A stretch of 35,772 bases of DNA from an uncultured Eubacteriales bacterium. GTDB lineage: Bacteria > Bacillota > Clostridia > Christensenellales > Aristaeellaceae. Under the pieces are notes generated by a model that saw only the letters and a program-made list of their open reading frames with translations, was not told the origin of the DNA and searched no databases. The stretch covers positions 1-35,772 of the forward strand of contig URUF01000021.1 in the NCBI GenBank assembly GCA_900550955.1. Direction: 5' to 3'. Of this stretch, positions 7,942-16,234 are shown in pieces. Each line of letters begins with the position of its first letter. The first letter of the stretch is position 1. Made by a program: the position numbers and the translations under genes.

Positions 7942-8697
7942 GTGTTTCGTTTTAAAGATAAGACGGTGATTGTAACGGGTTCAGGCGCGGGTATGGGCCG
8001 GGAGGCGGCGATGCTGTTTGCCGCGGAGGGCGCCAATGTGGTTGTAAACTCCCTATCGGGCTCCGCGCAGGAAACCTGCGATGCGATTCTTCATCAGGGA
8101 GGGCAGGCGCTGTTTGTACAGGGCGACGTGGGGAACGCCGCGTTTTGCGAGCGCCTTGTTGCCGCGGCGGTGGAGCGCTTTGGCGGCATAGACGTATTGG
8201 TAAACGCGGCCGGCATTGTGGTAGACGGCAGCGTGGAAACCGCCCGCCTGGAGGACTGGGACCGATCCATGGACTGCAATGTCAAAAGCGTATTTTTGCT
8301 ATGCAGGTTTGCCATGCCCTATCTGCGTTTAACAAAGGGGAGCATTGTAAACGTAGCGTCCACGGTCGCGCTCAAGGGCGTTGCCAACCGCGCCATTTAC
8401 AGCGCCACCAAGGGCGCTATGGTTGCCCTGTCGCAGTCCATGGCCGCCGAATATGTGGCGGAAGGAATCCGCGTAAACTGCGTAAGCCCCGGAACGGTAT
8501 ACTCGCCCTCCTTCCAGCGGAGGGTAGACAAGGCCCCCGATCCCGAGAAAGCCCTGGACGCCTTTATCCAGCGGCAGCCTATGGGCCGTTTGGGAACCGC
8601 CCAGGAGGTTGCCCGCGCCATTGTGTTTGCCAGCGGCGTGGATGTGGGCTTCATGACCGGCGCGAACATCGTTGTTGACGGCGGCATGACGATTTAG
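7942..8697 (+). CDS. SDR-family oxidoreductase
   Basis: This 251-residue short-chain dehydrogenase should oxidise or reduce a hydroxyl or keto group with NAD(P). The cofactor loop TGSGAGMG is at 12-19, NAAG follows in strand 4, the catalytic Ser is about 140 (ASTVALKG) and YSATK gives Tyr153/Lys157. Length and C-terminus (VVDGGMTI) fit classical SDRs. The start is a GTG, with AGAGGTG 7 nt upstream. It is the first gene of the operon, directly under the divergent promoter region. The transporter that follows suggests a sugar or polyol substrate, but the exact substrate and reaction direction cannot be read. The family also includes 3-oxoacyl-ACP reductases; no fatty-acid context is present here. 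Confidence 0.88.
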   Translation: MFRFKDKTVIVTGSGAGMGREAAMLFAAEGANVVVNSLSGSAQETCDAILHQGGQALFVQGDVGNAAFCERLVAAAVERFGGIDVLVNAAGIVVDGSVETARLEDWDRSMDCNVKSVFLLCRFAMPYLRLTKGSIVNVASTVALKGVANRAIYSATKGAMVALSQSMAAEYVAEGIRVNCVSPGTVYSPSFQRRVDKAPDPEKALDAFIQRQPMGRLGTAQEVARAIVFASGVDVGFMTGANIVVDGGMTI

Positions 8698-8770
8698 TCG
8701 CAGATGGCTATGCGCCATTTCGATAGAGAACCCCAAAAGAGAACCCCAAAACAAAAAAGGAGGAGTCCCA

Positions 8771-9784
8771 ATGAAACGCTTGTTTACCCTGATCCTGGCC
8801 TTGATTGCCGCGACCTGCCTCATGCTTCAGCCCGCTATGGCGGAAGCAAAGCCCAAAATTGGCGTATTGATCTTTGATTATTCCAACGCGTATGTGTCCT
8901 ATATCCGCAACAGCATTGAAAACGAGTGCGGCGATAAGGCCGAGCTGCTTATGGTGGATGCGCAAAACGACCAGTCCAAGCAGGTAGAGCAGGTGGACAA
9001 CCTGATTCAGCGCGGCGTGGACGCGATCGCCATCAACGCCGTGGCCCCTGAATCCGCCAGCATTATGATTGAAAAGATCTCCGCGGCGGGCATTCCCGTG
9101 GTGTTCTTCAACCGCTGCCCCTCCGAAACGGACCTCAACAGCTATGAGCAGTGCTATTACGTAGGCACCACGCCCGAGCAGTCCGGCGAGATGCAGGCTG
9201 AAATGGCCTGGAAGGCCTTCCAGGCCAATCCCGAGCTGGATAAGAACGGCGACGGCAAGCTGCAATACGTGATCATCAAGGGCACGCCCGGCCACCCCGA
9301 CGCGGAGGCGCGCACCGAGGCCAACCAATACACCTTTGAAAACTTGGGCGCCAGCGTGGAGCTTTTGGACATCCAGACCGGCCAGTTCAAAACCGCCGAA
9401 GCCAAGGATGTTATGGACGCATGGATTGGCAAGTATCAGGACGGCATTGAAATGGTGCTCACCAACAGCGACGCTATGACGCTTGGCGCTTATGAGGCCC
9501 TGACCGCCGCGAACCTCAAGTGCGGCATCGTGGGCATCAACGCCCTGCCTGAGGTGCTGCCGCTGATTGAGGACGGCTCCATCATCGGCTCCATCCTGTC
9601 CGACGCCGCCAAGGAAGGCCGCTGCATCTTCCGCATGAGCTACAACCTGGCTACCGGCGCTGACGTGCTTACCAATGTGGAAGGCGAGTTTGGCGCAACG
9701 AAGGACATCCGCGTGCCCTATATCCCGATTGACAACAGCAACCTGGACGTGGCCCGCGATATCTACGCCAGCATCCTCGACTAA
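8771..9784 (+). CDS. Sugar ABC transporter substrate-binding protein, galactose/MglB type
   Basis: This 337-residue periplasmic-binding-protein type I (ribose/galactose family) captures a sugar outside the membrane for the ATPase and permease encoded next. It has a Sec signal peptide, with a hydrophobic core LFTLILALIAAT and a probable cut after AMA (about 24). A Cys lies in the core but no proper lipobox surrounds it. An EF-hand-like calcium loop, DKNGDGKLQ (about 157-165), followed by KGTPGHPDAEARTE is highly typical of MglB (galactose/methyl-galactoside binding), so the closest relatives should be of that type. The actual ligand may differ. The start has an AAAGGAGG site about 6 nt upstream. 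A hairpin after the stop may keep its mRNA level above that of the transporter genes. Confidence 0.9.
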   Translation: MKRLFTLILALIAATCLMLQPAMAEAKPKIGVLIFDYSNAYVSYIRNSIENECGDKAELLMVDAQNDQSKQVEQVDNLIQRGVDAIAINAVAPESASIMIEKISAAGIPVVFFNRCPSETDLNSYEQCYYVGTTPEQSGEMQAEMAWKAFQANPELDKNGDGKLQYVIIKGTPGHPDAEARTEANQYTFENLGASVELLDIQTGQFKTAEAKDVMDAWIGKYQDGIEMVLTNSDAMTLGAYEALTAANLKCGIVGINALPEVLPLIEDGSIIGSILSDAAKEGRCIFRMSYNLATGADVLTNVEGEFGATKDIRVPYIPIDNSNLDVARDIYASILD

Positions 9785-9797
9785 TCCGACTGTTTCC

Positions 9798-9844
9798 CGG
9801 CCAGGCGGCGTTGTGAGCGCGCGTCGCCTGGCCGTGCTCTATCA
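9798..9844 (+). other. Intra-operon hairpin after the binding-protein gene
   Basis: Ten-bp arms CGGCCAGGCG (9798-9807) and CGCCTGGCCG (9835-9844) flank a 27-nt loop and are not followed by a T-run. The position between binding-protein and ATPase genes fits an mRNA-stabilising or partial attenuation hairpin, a common arrangement in binding-protein operons. Confidence 0.5.
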
Positions 9845-9885
9845 GGCATGGGAAACGCAATTTGAATTTTGTGGGGAGGTTTAAC

Positions 9886-11394
9886 ATGCCTAGCGACGCT
9901 TATTTGCTGGAAATGCGCGGGATATGCAAATCCTTTCCCGGCGTTAAGGCGCTGGATCATGTGGATTTTTCGCTCAAGGCCGGCAGCATCCATGCGCTTA
10001 TGGGCGAAAACGGCGCGGGAAAATCCACGCTAATGAAATGCCTGTTCGGCATTTATGAAAAGGACGAAGGCGAGATTACCATAGACGGCAAGCCCGCCAA
10101 CTTTGCCAATCCCCGCCAGGCGCTGGACGGGGGCGTTTCCATGGTGCATCAGGAGCTAAACCAGGTGCTGGGCCTGAGCATTATGGAAAACATCTGGCTG
10201 GGACGCTTCCCGGTGAAGGGCAATATGATTGTGGACCGGGAAACCATGTACAAAGATACCCTCGAGCTGTTCCAGGAGTTGAACATTGACCTTGACCCCA
10301 GGGAAAAAATCGGCCGGCTTTCTGTTTCCGAATGCCAGATGATTGAAATTGCCAAGGCCGTTTCCTGCAACGCGCGCATCATCGTTCTGGACGAGCCCAC
10401 CTCGTCCCTGACGGAAAAAGAGGTGGAGCATCTTTTTGAAATTCTGGACAAGCTGACCCAAAAGGGGTGCGGCATCGTATATATCTCCCACAAGATGGAG
10501 GAGATATTGAAAATATCCGACTGCGTAACCGTTATGCGCGACGGCAGGCACATCGCCACCCGGCCCGCGTCCGAACTGACGATTGACGATATTATCTGCA
10601 TGATGGTTGGCCGCGAGCTGACGGACCGTTTCCCGCCGAAGGAAAACAAGCCGTCGGACGAGGTGGTTTTAAGCGTTGAAGGGCTGACCGGGTTTTACAA
10701 GCCCTCCTGCGAGAATGTTTCCTTTGAGCTGCACCGCGGGGAGATTTTGGGCATCGCCGGGCTGGTGGGTTCGCGCCGCACCGAAACAGTAGAAACGCTT
10801 TTTGGCATCCGCAGGCTTGAAAGCGGCGTTATTCGCAAAAACGGCGAGGTTATTACCAACGGCTCCCCGGAAGAAGCCATCAAAAACGGCTTTGCCCTTA
10901 TTACGGAGGAACGCCGCAAAACGGGCATCTTTCCGGCGCTATCCGTTTCGTTCAATACGGTGGTGGTTGCAATGAAGAAATTCCGAAGCCGCCTGCACGT
11001 GTTGCAGAAGAAACGCATCGAAAAGGCCACCACGGATATGATACAGCAGATGAATGTGAAAACCCCCTCCCACAAAACGCACATCCGCTCGCTAAGCGGC
11101 GGCAACCAGCAAAAGGTGATCATTGGCCGGTGGCTGATTAACAAACCGGAAATTTTGATGATGGACGAGCCGACGCGCGGCATTGATGTGGGTTCAAAGT
11201 ATGAGATTTATCAGAAGGTAAACGCACTGGCCAAGGAAAATTGCAGCGTGCTGTTTATCTCCTCAGAAATGCCGGAGCTGCTTGGCGTAACCGACCGCAT
11301 TATGGTTATGAGCGGCGGGCGCGTGGCCGGCATTGTGGATACCCAAACCACCACGCAGGAAGAAATTATGAAGCTGTGTGCAAAATACGTGTGA
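9886..11394 (+). CDS. Sugar ABC transporter ATP-binding protein, MglA/RbsA type
   Basis: This 502-residue protein holds two fused ABC ATPase domains that power import through the permease encoded next. Domain 1 has Walker A GENGAGKST (40-48), a divergent signature LSVSE (145-149) and Walker B with Asp169-Glu170. Domain 2 has a degenerate Walker A (GLVGSRRTE), an intact LSGGNQQ signature (403-409) and Walker B around Asp427 (MMDEPTRG). This asymmetry is normal for MglA/RbsA/XylG proteins. The start is ATG 9886, with GGGGAGG 6 nt upstream; an in-frame TTG at 9862 precedes that site and is unlikely. The stop is 13 bp before the permease start, so the two are probably coupled. Confidence 0.93.
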   Translation: MPSDAYLLEMRGICKSFPGVKALDHVDFSLKAGSIHALMGENGAGKSTLMKCLFGIYEKDEGEITIDGKPANFANPRQALDGGVSMVHQELNQVLGLSIMENIWLGRFPVKGNMIVDRETMYKDTLELFQELNIDLDPREKIGRLSVSECQMIEIAKAVSCNARIIVLDEPTSSLTEKEVEHLFEILDKLTQKGCGIVYISHKMEEILKISDCVTVMRDGRHIATRPASELTIDDIICMMVGRELTDRFPPKENKPSDEVVLSVEGLTGFYKPSCENVSFELHRGEILGIAGLVGSRRTETVETLFGIRRLESGVIRKNGEVITNGSPEEAIKNGFALITEERRKTGIFPALSVSFNTVVVAMKKFRSRLHVLQKKRIEKATTDMIQQMNVKTPSHKTHIRSLSGGNQQKVIIGRWLINKPEILMMDEPTRGIDVGSKYEIYQKVNALAKENCSVLFISSEMPELLGVTDRIMVMSGGRVAGIVDTQTTTQEEIMKLCAKYV

Positions 11395-11407
11395 GGAGGA
11401 TTCCGCT

Positions 11408-12427
11408 ATGAACCCCAAAAAACCATCGGTTCAAAAGCTTGGGCGCTTCGCCATGAGCTATGCGATTTATATTGTGTTGGTGTGTATTTTCCTGGTTATG
11501 GTGTTTATAGACCCCAGCCTGCTTACCATGCGCAACCTGACGTTTATTTTGAGCCAGGCTTCCACGCGCGTGATTTTGGCGCTGGGCGTGGCGGGCGTTG
11601 TGGTGCTTGGCAACACGGACCTTTCGCTGGGCCGTTCCGTAGGTATGGCGGGCATCCTGTCGGCCTCGCTTTTGCAGGCGGTGGATTATGAGCGCCGCAT
11701 TTTTGACGCCATGCCGCAGCTGCCGGTGTGGGTGCCTATCCTTGCCGCCATGGCGCTGTGCGCGCTGTTCTCGCTTTGCCAATGCTACTTTGTGGCCAAA
11801 ATCAAGGTGGCGCCGTTTATCGCCTCCCTGGCGTTCCAGCTGGTTCTGTTCGGCGTGCAGTCCATCTACTTTGATGTGGTTAACAAATCCTCGCCTATCG
11901 GCGGGCTTGACCCGGCGTTTAAACAGCTGGCGCAGGGCCGGCTGACCATTGGCGGCTTTGAGCTGCCGTACCTGATCATTTATGCCGCGGTTGTTGTGGT
12001 GATCATCTGGTTCATCTGGAACAAAACCGTTTTGGGGCGCAACATGTTTGCCGTTGGCGGCAATGCGGAGGCCTCGGCGGTATCCGGCATCAACCTGATC
12101 AAAACCATGATGTCCATCTACCTGATTGCCGGACTGCTGTATGGCTTTGGCGGCTCCCTGGAGGCCGCGCGCACCGGCAGCGCTGCCAATACCCTGGGCC
12201 AAAGCTATGAGCTGGACGCCATCGCGGCCTGCGTGGTGGGCGGCGTGTCCATGCGCGGCGGCATAGGCTCGGTAGGCGGCGTGGTGATTGGCGTGCTGAT
12301 CTTCCAGGTTATCAGCTACGGCCTGGTGTACCTGAGCATCAACCCCTATGTGCAGTACATCATCAAGGGCGTTATCATCCTGCTGGCGGTATCCATTGAC
12401 ACACAAAAATACATAGCGAAAAAATAA
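11408..12427 (+). CDS. Sugar ABC transporter permease, MglC/RbsC type
   Basis: This 339-residue integral membrane protein has about eight to ten hydrophobic segments, beginning with YIVLVCIFLVMVFI. It carries the family hallmarks GNTDLSLGRSVG near the first third and GRNMFAVGGNAEAS in the second half, the cytoplasmic loop that meets the ATPase. It forms the channel of the importer with the two preceding genes. The start is ATG 11408, with GAGGAGG 8 nt upstream; the upstream in-frame extension overlaps the ATPase gene. One permease, one double ATPase and one binding protein make a complete carbohydrate-uptake class 2 (CUT2) importer. Confidence 0.92.
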   Translation: MNPKKPSVQKLGRFAMSYAIYIVLVCIFLVMVFIDPSLLTMRNLTFILSQASTRVILALGVAGVVVLGNTDLSLGRSVGMAGILSASLLQAVDYERRIFDAMPQLPVWVPILAAMALCALFSLCQCYFVAKIKVAPFIASLAFQLVLFGVQSIYFDVVNKSSPIGGLDPAFKQLAQGRLTIGGFELPYLIIYAAVVVVIIWFIWNKTVLGRNMFAVGGNAEASAVSGINLIKTMMSIYLIAGLLYGFGGSLEAARTGSAANTLGQSYELDAIAACVVGGVSMRGGIGSVGGVVIGVLIFQVISYGLVYLSINPYVQYIIKGVIILLAVSIDTQKYIAKK

Positions 12428-12447
12428 TATGCAAAGGAGAATATCCC

Positions 12448-13137
12448 ATGTCTATTTCCTATAAGGCTTTGGTGGATTTAACCCTGCCCATCGTATCCAA
12501 CATGCCCATCCCTCCGGCCAATGTGAATATGCTGCCGCCGGTGACCTTCAAGCTGTATAAGGACGCCGAGCTGGACGGCATTCAAGTGGGCTTCTTCCAG
12601 GAGGGCATTCACAGCGGCACGCATCTGGACGCGCCGCGCCACATCTTTGCCGGGGGCGAAACCATTGAAAACCTGCCGCTGGACCAGTTTATGGGCAAAG
12701 CCGTCTGCCTGGACTGCTCCGCCGTAAAGCCCAACGAGCCGGTAACCGCCGCCATGCTGGAGCCCTATGCGCCCATGATGGAGCCGGGGATTATCGCGCT
12801 GCTGTATACGGGCTGGTCGGATAAGATGTTTGGCACCGATGAATACTGGTTTGACTCGCCCTACCTTGGCGAGGACGCCGCGCAGTGGCTGGTGGACCAC
12901 GGGGCCAAGATTGCCGGGTTTGACTTTTTCCAGGAGATCGGCGCGAAGTGCGACCATGTAAAGCCGGACGAGTTTGTGGTGCACAAGATCATTCTTGGCA
13001 ACCATTGCCTGAATATTGAGCACCTCACCAATCTTGGCCAGCTGCTGGGCAAGGAGTTTGATATTATTGCCCTGCCGCTGCGCCTGGTGGGGGCGGAGGG
13101 CTCGCCCACCCGCGTGGTAGCGCTTGTGAAGGAGTGA
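12448..13137 (+). CDS. Cyclase-family metal-dependent hydrolase
   Basis: This 229-residue protein belongs to the 'cyclase' family (Pfam PF04199), which includes kynurenine formamidase and isatin hydrolase. The metal-binding motif is complete: HSGTHLDAPRH, with His55, His59, Asp61 and His65. Known members hydrolyse amides, lactams or related bonds at a Zn/Mn centre. No tryptophan-degradation gene is nearby. Its place between a sugar importer and four dehydrogenases suggests it opens a lactone or cleaves an oxidised ring or diketone made by the neighbours, which is inference. AAAGGAG precedes the ATG by 9 nt. The stop is 7 bp before the next start, and that next gene's ribosome-binding site lies inside this gene's 3' end, which implies translational coupling. 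Confidence 0.85.
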   Translation: MSISYKALVDLTLPIVSNMPIPPANVNMLPPVTFKLYKDAELDGIQVGFFQEGIHSGTHLDAPRHIFAGGETIENLPLDQFMGKAVCLDCSAVKPNEPVTAAMLEPYAPMMEPGIIALLYTGWSDKMFGTDEYWFDSPYLGEDAAQWLVDHGAKIAGFDFFQEIGAKCDHVKPDEFVVHKIILGNHCLNIEHLTNLGQLLGKEFDIIALPLRLVGAEGSPTRVVALVKE

Positions 13138-13144
13138 GCGCAGC

Positions 13145-14176
13145 ATGAAAGCAGCGGTTTTGCGCGCGTTTCATCAGCCGCACAGCATTGAAGAAATACC
13201 CATGCCCGTCATTGGGGAAAACGAGGTGCTGGCTAAGGTGCTGGCCTGCGGCCTGTGCGCCTCGGACCTGCACATTCAGGACGGCATGATCGCCACTGTG
13301 CAGTTGCCCTATACGCCGGGGCATGAAATTTGCGGCGAGGTTGTGGAGGTGGGCTCTGCGGTAAAGGGGATTGCCCCCGGCGCCCGCTTCGTGGCCGGAA
13401 TTGACATCATATGCGGAGAGTGCCGCTTTTGCAAAAGCGGACGGGGCAACCTGTGCGTTCACCGCGTGCGCATGGGCTTTGAACGCAACGGCGGCCTGGC
13501 GCAATACTGCGCCGTGCCCGCCGAGTGCGTGTTTCCCATATCCAAGTCGATCGCGCCCGAGGCGGCGGCCATCATCCCGGACGCGGTAACCTGCATGTAC
13601 CATGCCCTGCGCCAGGGACAGGTTGGCAAGGGAACGGTGATTTGCATCACGGGGATTGGCGGCCTGGGTTTACAGGGCGTTCAGCTTGCCAAGCATATGG
13701 GCGCGACGGTTATCGCCACCAGCCGCAAGGACGAAAAGCTGGCGCTGGCTAAAAGCTTTGGCGCGGATTATGGAATTAACACCACGCGCCAGTCGCTGGA
13801 GGAGGAGGTCGCGCGCATTACCGGCGGCGAGATGTGCGACGCTGTTTTTGACAACATTGGCATACGCGGCTCTGTGGACAGCGCGCTTAGGCTGCTCAGG
13901 CGCGGCGGCAAGGTGATTGTGATTGGCTATGGCGACCCCGAGCTTACCGCCAATTACATGGATCTTGTGATTAACGAAAAGGAAATCATCGGTATCCGCG
14001 GTTCCACCCGGGAGGAGCTTAGGGAAGTGATCGGCCTTGTGGAGGCGGGAAAAATCAATCCCTATATTTATAAGACCTATCCTCTGGACGAGCTTGCGGT
14101 GGCGTTGGAGCATTTGCGAAACGGCAAGGAGCTTGGCCGCACGGTGATTTTGCCGCATGAGAACGCCGGCGCTTGA
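13145..14176 (+). CDS. Zinc-dependent MDR alcohol dehydrogenase (first of two)
   Basis: This 343-residue medium-chain dehydrogenase should oxidise a secondary alcohol with NAD(P). The catalytic zinc site shows Cys38 (GLCASDLH) and His60-Glu61 (PGHE). The four-Cys structural zinc lobe is intact (CGECRFCKSGRGNLC). The Rossmann loop is GIGGLGLQG. Close types are L-threonine dehydrogenase-, sorbitol dehydrogenase- and primary alcohol dehydrogenase-like enzymes; the substrate cannot be fixed. Its ribosome-binding site AAGGAG is embedded in the end of the preceding hydrolase gene. The next gene encodes a second, clearly divergent MDR enzyme, so the pair probably acts on different carbons or successive intermediates rather than being a recent duplication. 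Confidence 0.88.
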   Translation: MKAAVLRAFHQPHSIEEIPMPVIGENEVLAKVLACGLCASDLHIQDGMIATVQLPYTPGHEICGEVVEVGSAVKGIAPGARFVAGIDIICGECRFCKSGRGNLCVHRVRMGFERNGGLAQYCAVPAECVFPISKSIAPEAAAIIPDAVTCMYHALRQGQVGKGTVICITGIGGLGLQGVQLAKHMGATVIATSRKDEKLALAKSFGADYGINTTRQSLEEEVARITGGEMCDAVFDNIGIRGSVDSALRLLRRGGKVIVIGYGDPELTANYMDLVINEKEIIGIRGSTREELREVIGLVEAGKINPYIYKTYPLDELAVALEHLRNGKELGRTVILPHENAGA

Positions 14177-14195
14177 GCGGGAAAGGGAAAACAGC

Positions 14196-15290
14196 ATGAA
14201 TCACGAGAAAACCATGCGCGCCGTCGTTATGACGGCGCCAGGAGCCTTTGGCCTGGAAACCATCCCGCGGCCCAACCCTACGGATAACGAGGTGCTTTGC
14301 CGTATCCGGGCCGTTGCCATCTGCGGCAGCGACCCCGAAATTTTCAGCGGAAAGCTGGCGGGCCACTGGCCGCCGGCATACCCCTTTGTGGCGGGGCATG
14401 AATGGGCGGGCGAGATAGTGGCCGTGGGGAAAAACGTAACCGGCCTTGCCGTGGGCGACCGCGTGGCGGGGGAGGCGCATTGCGGGTGCGGCCATTGCCA
14501 AAACTGCATGGAGGGCCGCTATAACCTGTGCTTGAATTATGGCAATTTTGCCAGCGGGCACCGTCACTATGGGTTTATCACCCCGGGCGCGTATGCCCAG
14601 TACCAGGTATACGACCCCAAGGCGGTAACCAAAATGCCGGAAAACCTCACCTTTGCCGAGGGTTCCATGAACGATACGCTTGGCGTGGCCCTGCACGGCG
14701 TGGAGCTGGTGGGCATAAGGCCGGGCGGAACGGTTGTTATCATTGGCCCCGGGCCCATCGGCCTGTGCGCGATGCGGGTTGCCCGGGCCAAGGGCGCGGG
14801 ACGCATTCTCATGGTTGGCCGCGGTGCGCGCCTGGCCGCCGCCGGGCAATTTGGCGCGGACGGGCTGATAGACATTCAAAAGCAGGATCCTGTGGAGGCT
14901 GTGCGCGCCCTGACCGGCGGCCTGGGGGCCGATACCGTGCTGGAATGCTCCGGCGCGCCGGGAACGCTGGTTCAGGCCGTTTCTATGACCAGGCGCGGCG
15001 GGCGTGTGAGCCTGATTGGCGTTGCGAAGGATGAGGTGCGCGAGGAAGTGCCCTTTAAATATCTCGCGTATAACGAGATTATGGTGATCGGCTCCAAAGC
15101 AAACCCCAACGCCTCCCGCGCGGCGCTGGAGCTGATGAGCAGCCGCCAGGCGGATGTGAGGCCGTTCATCACCCACCGCTTCCTGCTGGAGGATTTTGCG
15201 GAGGCGCTGGATACCTTTGTAAAGCGAAAGGGCGACGCGATCAAGGTCGTTATCTATCCCAATGGGTATGAGGAGGCGCTTGAACGGTGA
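14196..15290 (+). CDS. Zinc-dependent MDR alcohol dehydrogenase (second of two)
   Basis: This 364-residue MDR enzyme has catalytic Cys43 (ICGSDPE) and His68-Glu69 (AGHEWAG). Its structural zinc lobe is CGCGHCQNCMEGRYNLC, followed by the Rossmann motif GPGPIGLCA. The overall layout resembles L-threonine 3-dehydrogenase and polyol dehydrogenases. It differs strongly from the preceding dehydrogenase, with a distinct N-terminus and zinc lobe. The start is ATG 14196, with AAAGGG 8 nt upstream, and an in-frame upstream ATG overlaps the previous gene. It overlaps the following gene by 4 bp (GTGA), so those two are translationally coupled and the products may act in sequence. Confidence 0.88.
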   Translation: MNHEKTMRAVVMTAPGAFGLETIPRPNPTDNEVLCRIRAVAICGSDPEIFSGKLAGHWPPAYPFVAGHEWAGEIVAVGKNVTGLAVGDRVAGEAHCGCGHCQNCMEGRYNLCLNYGNFASGHRHYGFITPGAYAQYQVYDPKAVTKMPENLTFAEGSMNDTLGVALHGVELVGIRPGGTVVIIGPGPIGLCAMRVARAKGAGRILMVGRGARLAAAGQFGADGLIDIQKQDPVEAVRALTGGLGADTVLECSGAPGTLVQAVSMTRRGGRVSLIGVAKDEVREEVPFKYLAYNEIMVIGSKANPNASRAALELMSSRQADVRPFITHRFLLEDFAEALDTFVKRKGDAIKVVIYPNGYEEALER

Positions 15291-16225
15291 GAAACGCGGT
15301 GGTAATCGTCGGCAGCGGCATGATGGGAGCGGGTATCGCGGCCCGCAGCGCGGCGGCGGGCCGCCGGACGATCCTGGTGGATACATGCCTTGAGCGGGCG
15401 CAGCGCGGCGTGGACGCAGCCCTTGGCCACATTGACCAGCTTTGCGCGCGCCAGCTGATTGACCAGCCGGCCAGGCTGGCGGCGCGGGGGCTGCTGGAGC
15501 CCTGCGACGCCCTGGACGGCGCGTTGGCGCAGGCGGATATGGTTATCGAGGCCATTGTGGAGAATTTGGAGGCGAAGCAGGCGCTGTTCGCCCAGATGGA
15601 TGCAATCCTGCCGGCAGAGGTGCCGGTTATGAGCAATTCCTCCGGGCTGCAGATTACGCGCATTGCCGAAAGATGCGCGCATGCCGAGCGCACGATGATC
15701 GCGCATTTCTGGTTCCCGGCCCACCTGGTGCCGCTGGTGGAGCTGGTGGTGGGCGAGTGCACCGATATCCGCTTTGTGGAAGCCATGAAGGAGGAGCTGC
15801 TGCGCTGGGGCAAAGCGCCCGTGATTGTAAAGCGCGATCTGCCCGGGCAGTTGGCCAACCGCATTTTGCAGGCGGTCATCCGCGAGGCTGTTCACATTGT
15901 GGAAATGGGGCTGGCTACCCCGGAGGATGTGGATACCGCCATCAAAATGGGCATGGGGATTCGCCTGCCCGTGTGGGGGCCGCTGGAGCATATCGACGCG
16001 GTGGGGCTGGATCTGGGCCTGAGCGTGCAGGATTGCGTGCTGCCGGAAATTAGCGCCGCACGGGAGGGAGCGCCCATTCTGCGTGAAATGGTTGAAAATA
16101 ACCATTTAGGCGTAAAAACCGGGCAGGGATTTTACGATTGGTCGCAGAAGGATATCGGCGCTTTGCAAAACCTTCGGGATGATTTTATCATTACGGCGGT
16201 CAAATTCATGCAGCAAAGGCGTTGA
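15287..16225 (+). CDS. 3-hydroxyacyl-CoA dehydrogenase-family oxidoreductase (hydroxyacid type likely)
   Basis: This 312-residue protein has the N-terminal NAD fold GSGMMGAG (9-16) and a C-terminal helical domain. The catalytic set is retained: Ser in SNSSGLQ, His140 in AHFWFPAHLVPLVE, the following Glu, and Asn in LANRIL. The normally conserved HFFNP motif reads HFWFP. The text around it (HLVPLVELV) resembles L-gulonate 3-dehydrogenase and carnitine dehydrogenase more than fatty-acid enzymes. With no thiolase, enoyl-CoA hydratase or CoA ligase in the operon, a free 3-hydroxy acid substrate is more likely than a CoA ester; this is inference. It starts with GTG inside the stop of the preceding gene. 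Confidence 0.82.
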   Translation: MRNAVVIVGSGMMGAGIAARSAAAGRRTILVDTCLERAQRGVDAALGHIDQLCARQLIDQPARLAARGLLEPCDALDGALAQADMVIEAIVENLEAKQALFAQMDAILPAEVPVMSNSSGLQITRIAERCAHAERTMIAHFWFPAHLVPLVELVVGECTDIRFVEAMKEELLRWGKAPVIVKRDLPGQLANRILQAVIREAVHIVEMGLATPEDVDTAIKMGMGIRLPVWGPLEHIDAVGLDLGLSVQDCVLPEISAAREGAPILREMVENNHLGVKTGQGFYDWSQKDIGALQNLRDDFIITAVKFMQQRR

Positions 16226-16234
16226 GATAGGGTT

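Noticed and set aside
14055..15386. Long minus-strand open frame (443 codons) and similar long antisense frames at 792-1622, 11366-12406 and 15254-16105
   Set aside because: They lie antisense to well-recognised genes in G+C-rich DNA, show no family motif and have no credible start sites. They are expected shadows.
15287..16225. Fatty-acid beta-oxidation role for the operon
   Set aside because: Only one HAD-type enzyme is present, with no thiolase, enoyl-CoA hydratase, acyl-CoA dehydrogenase or CoA ligase in the unit.
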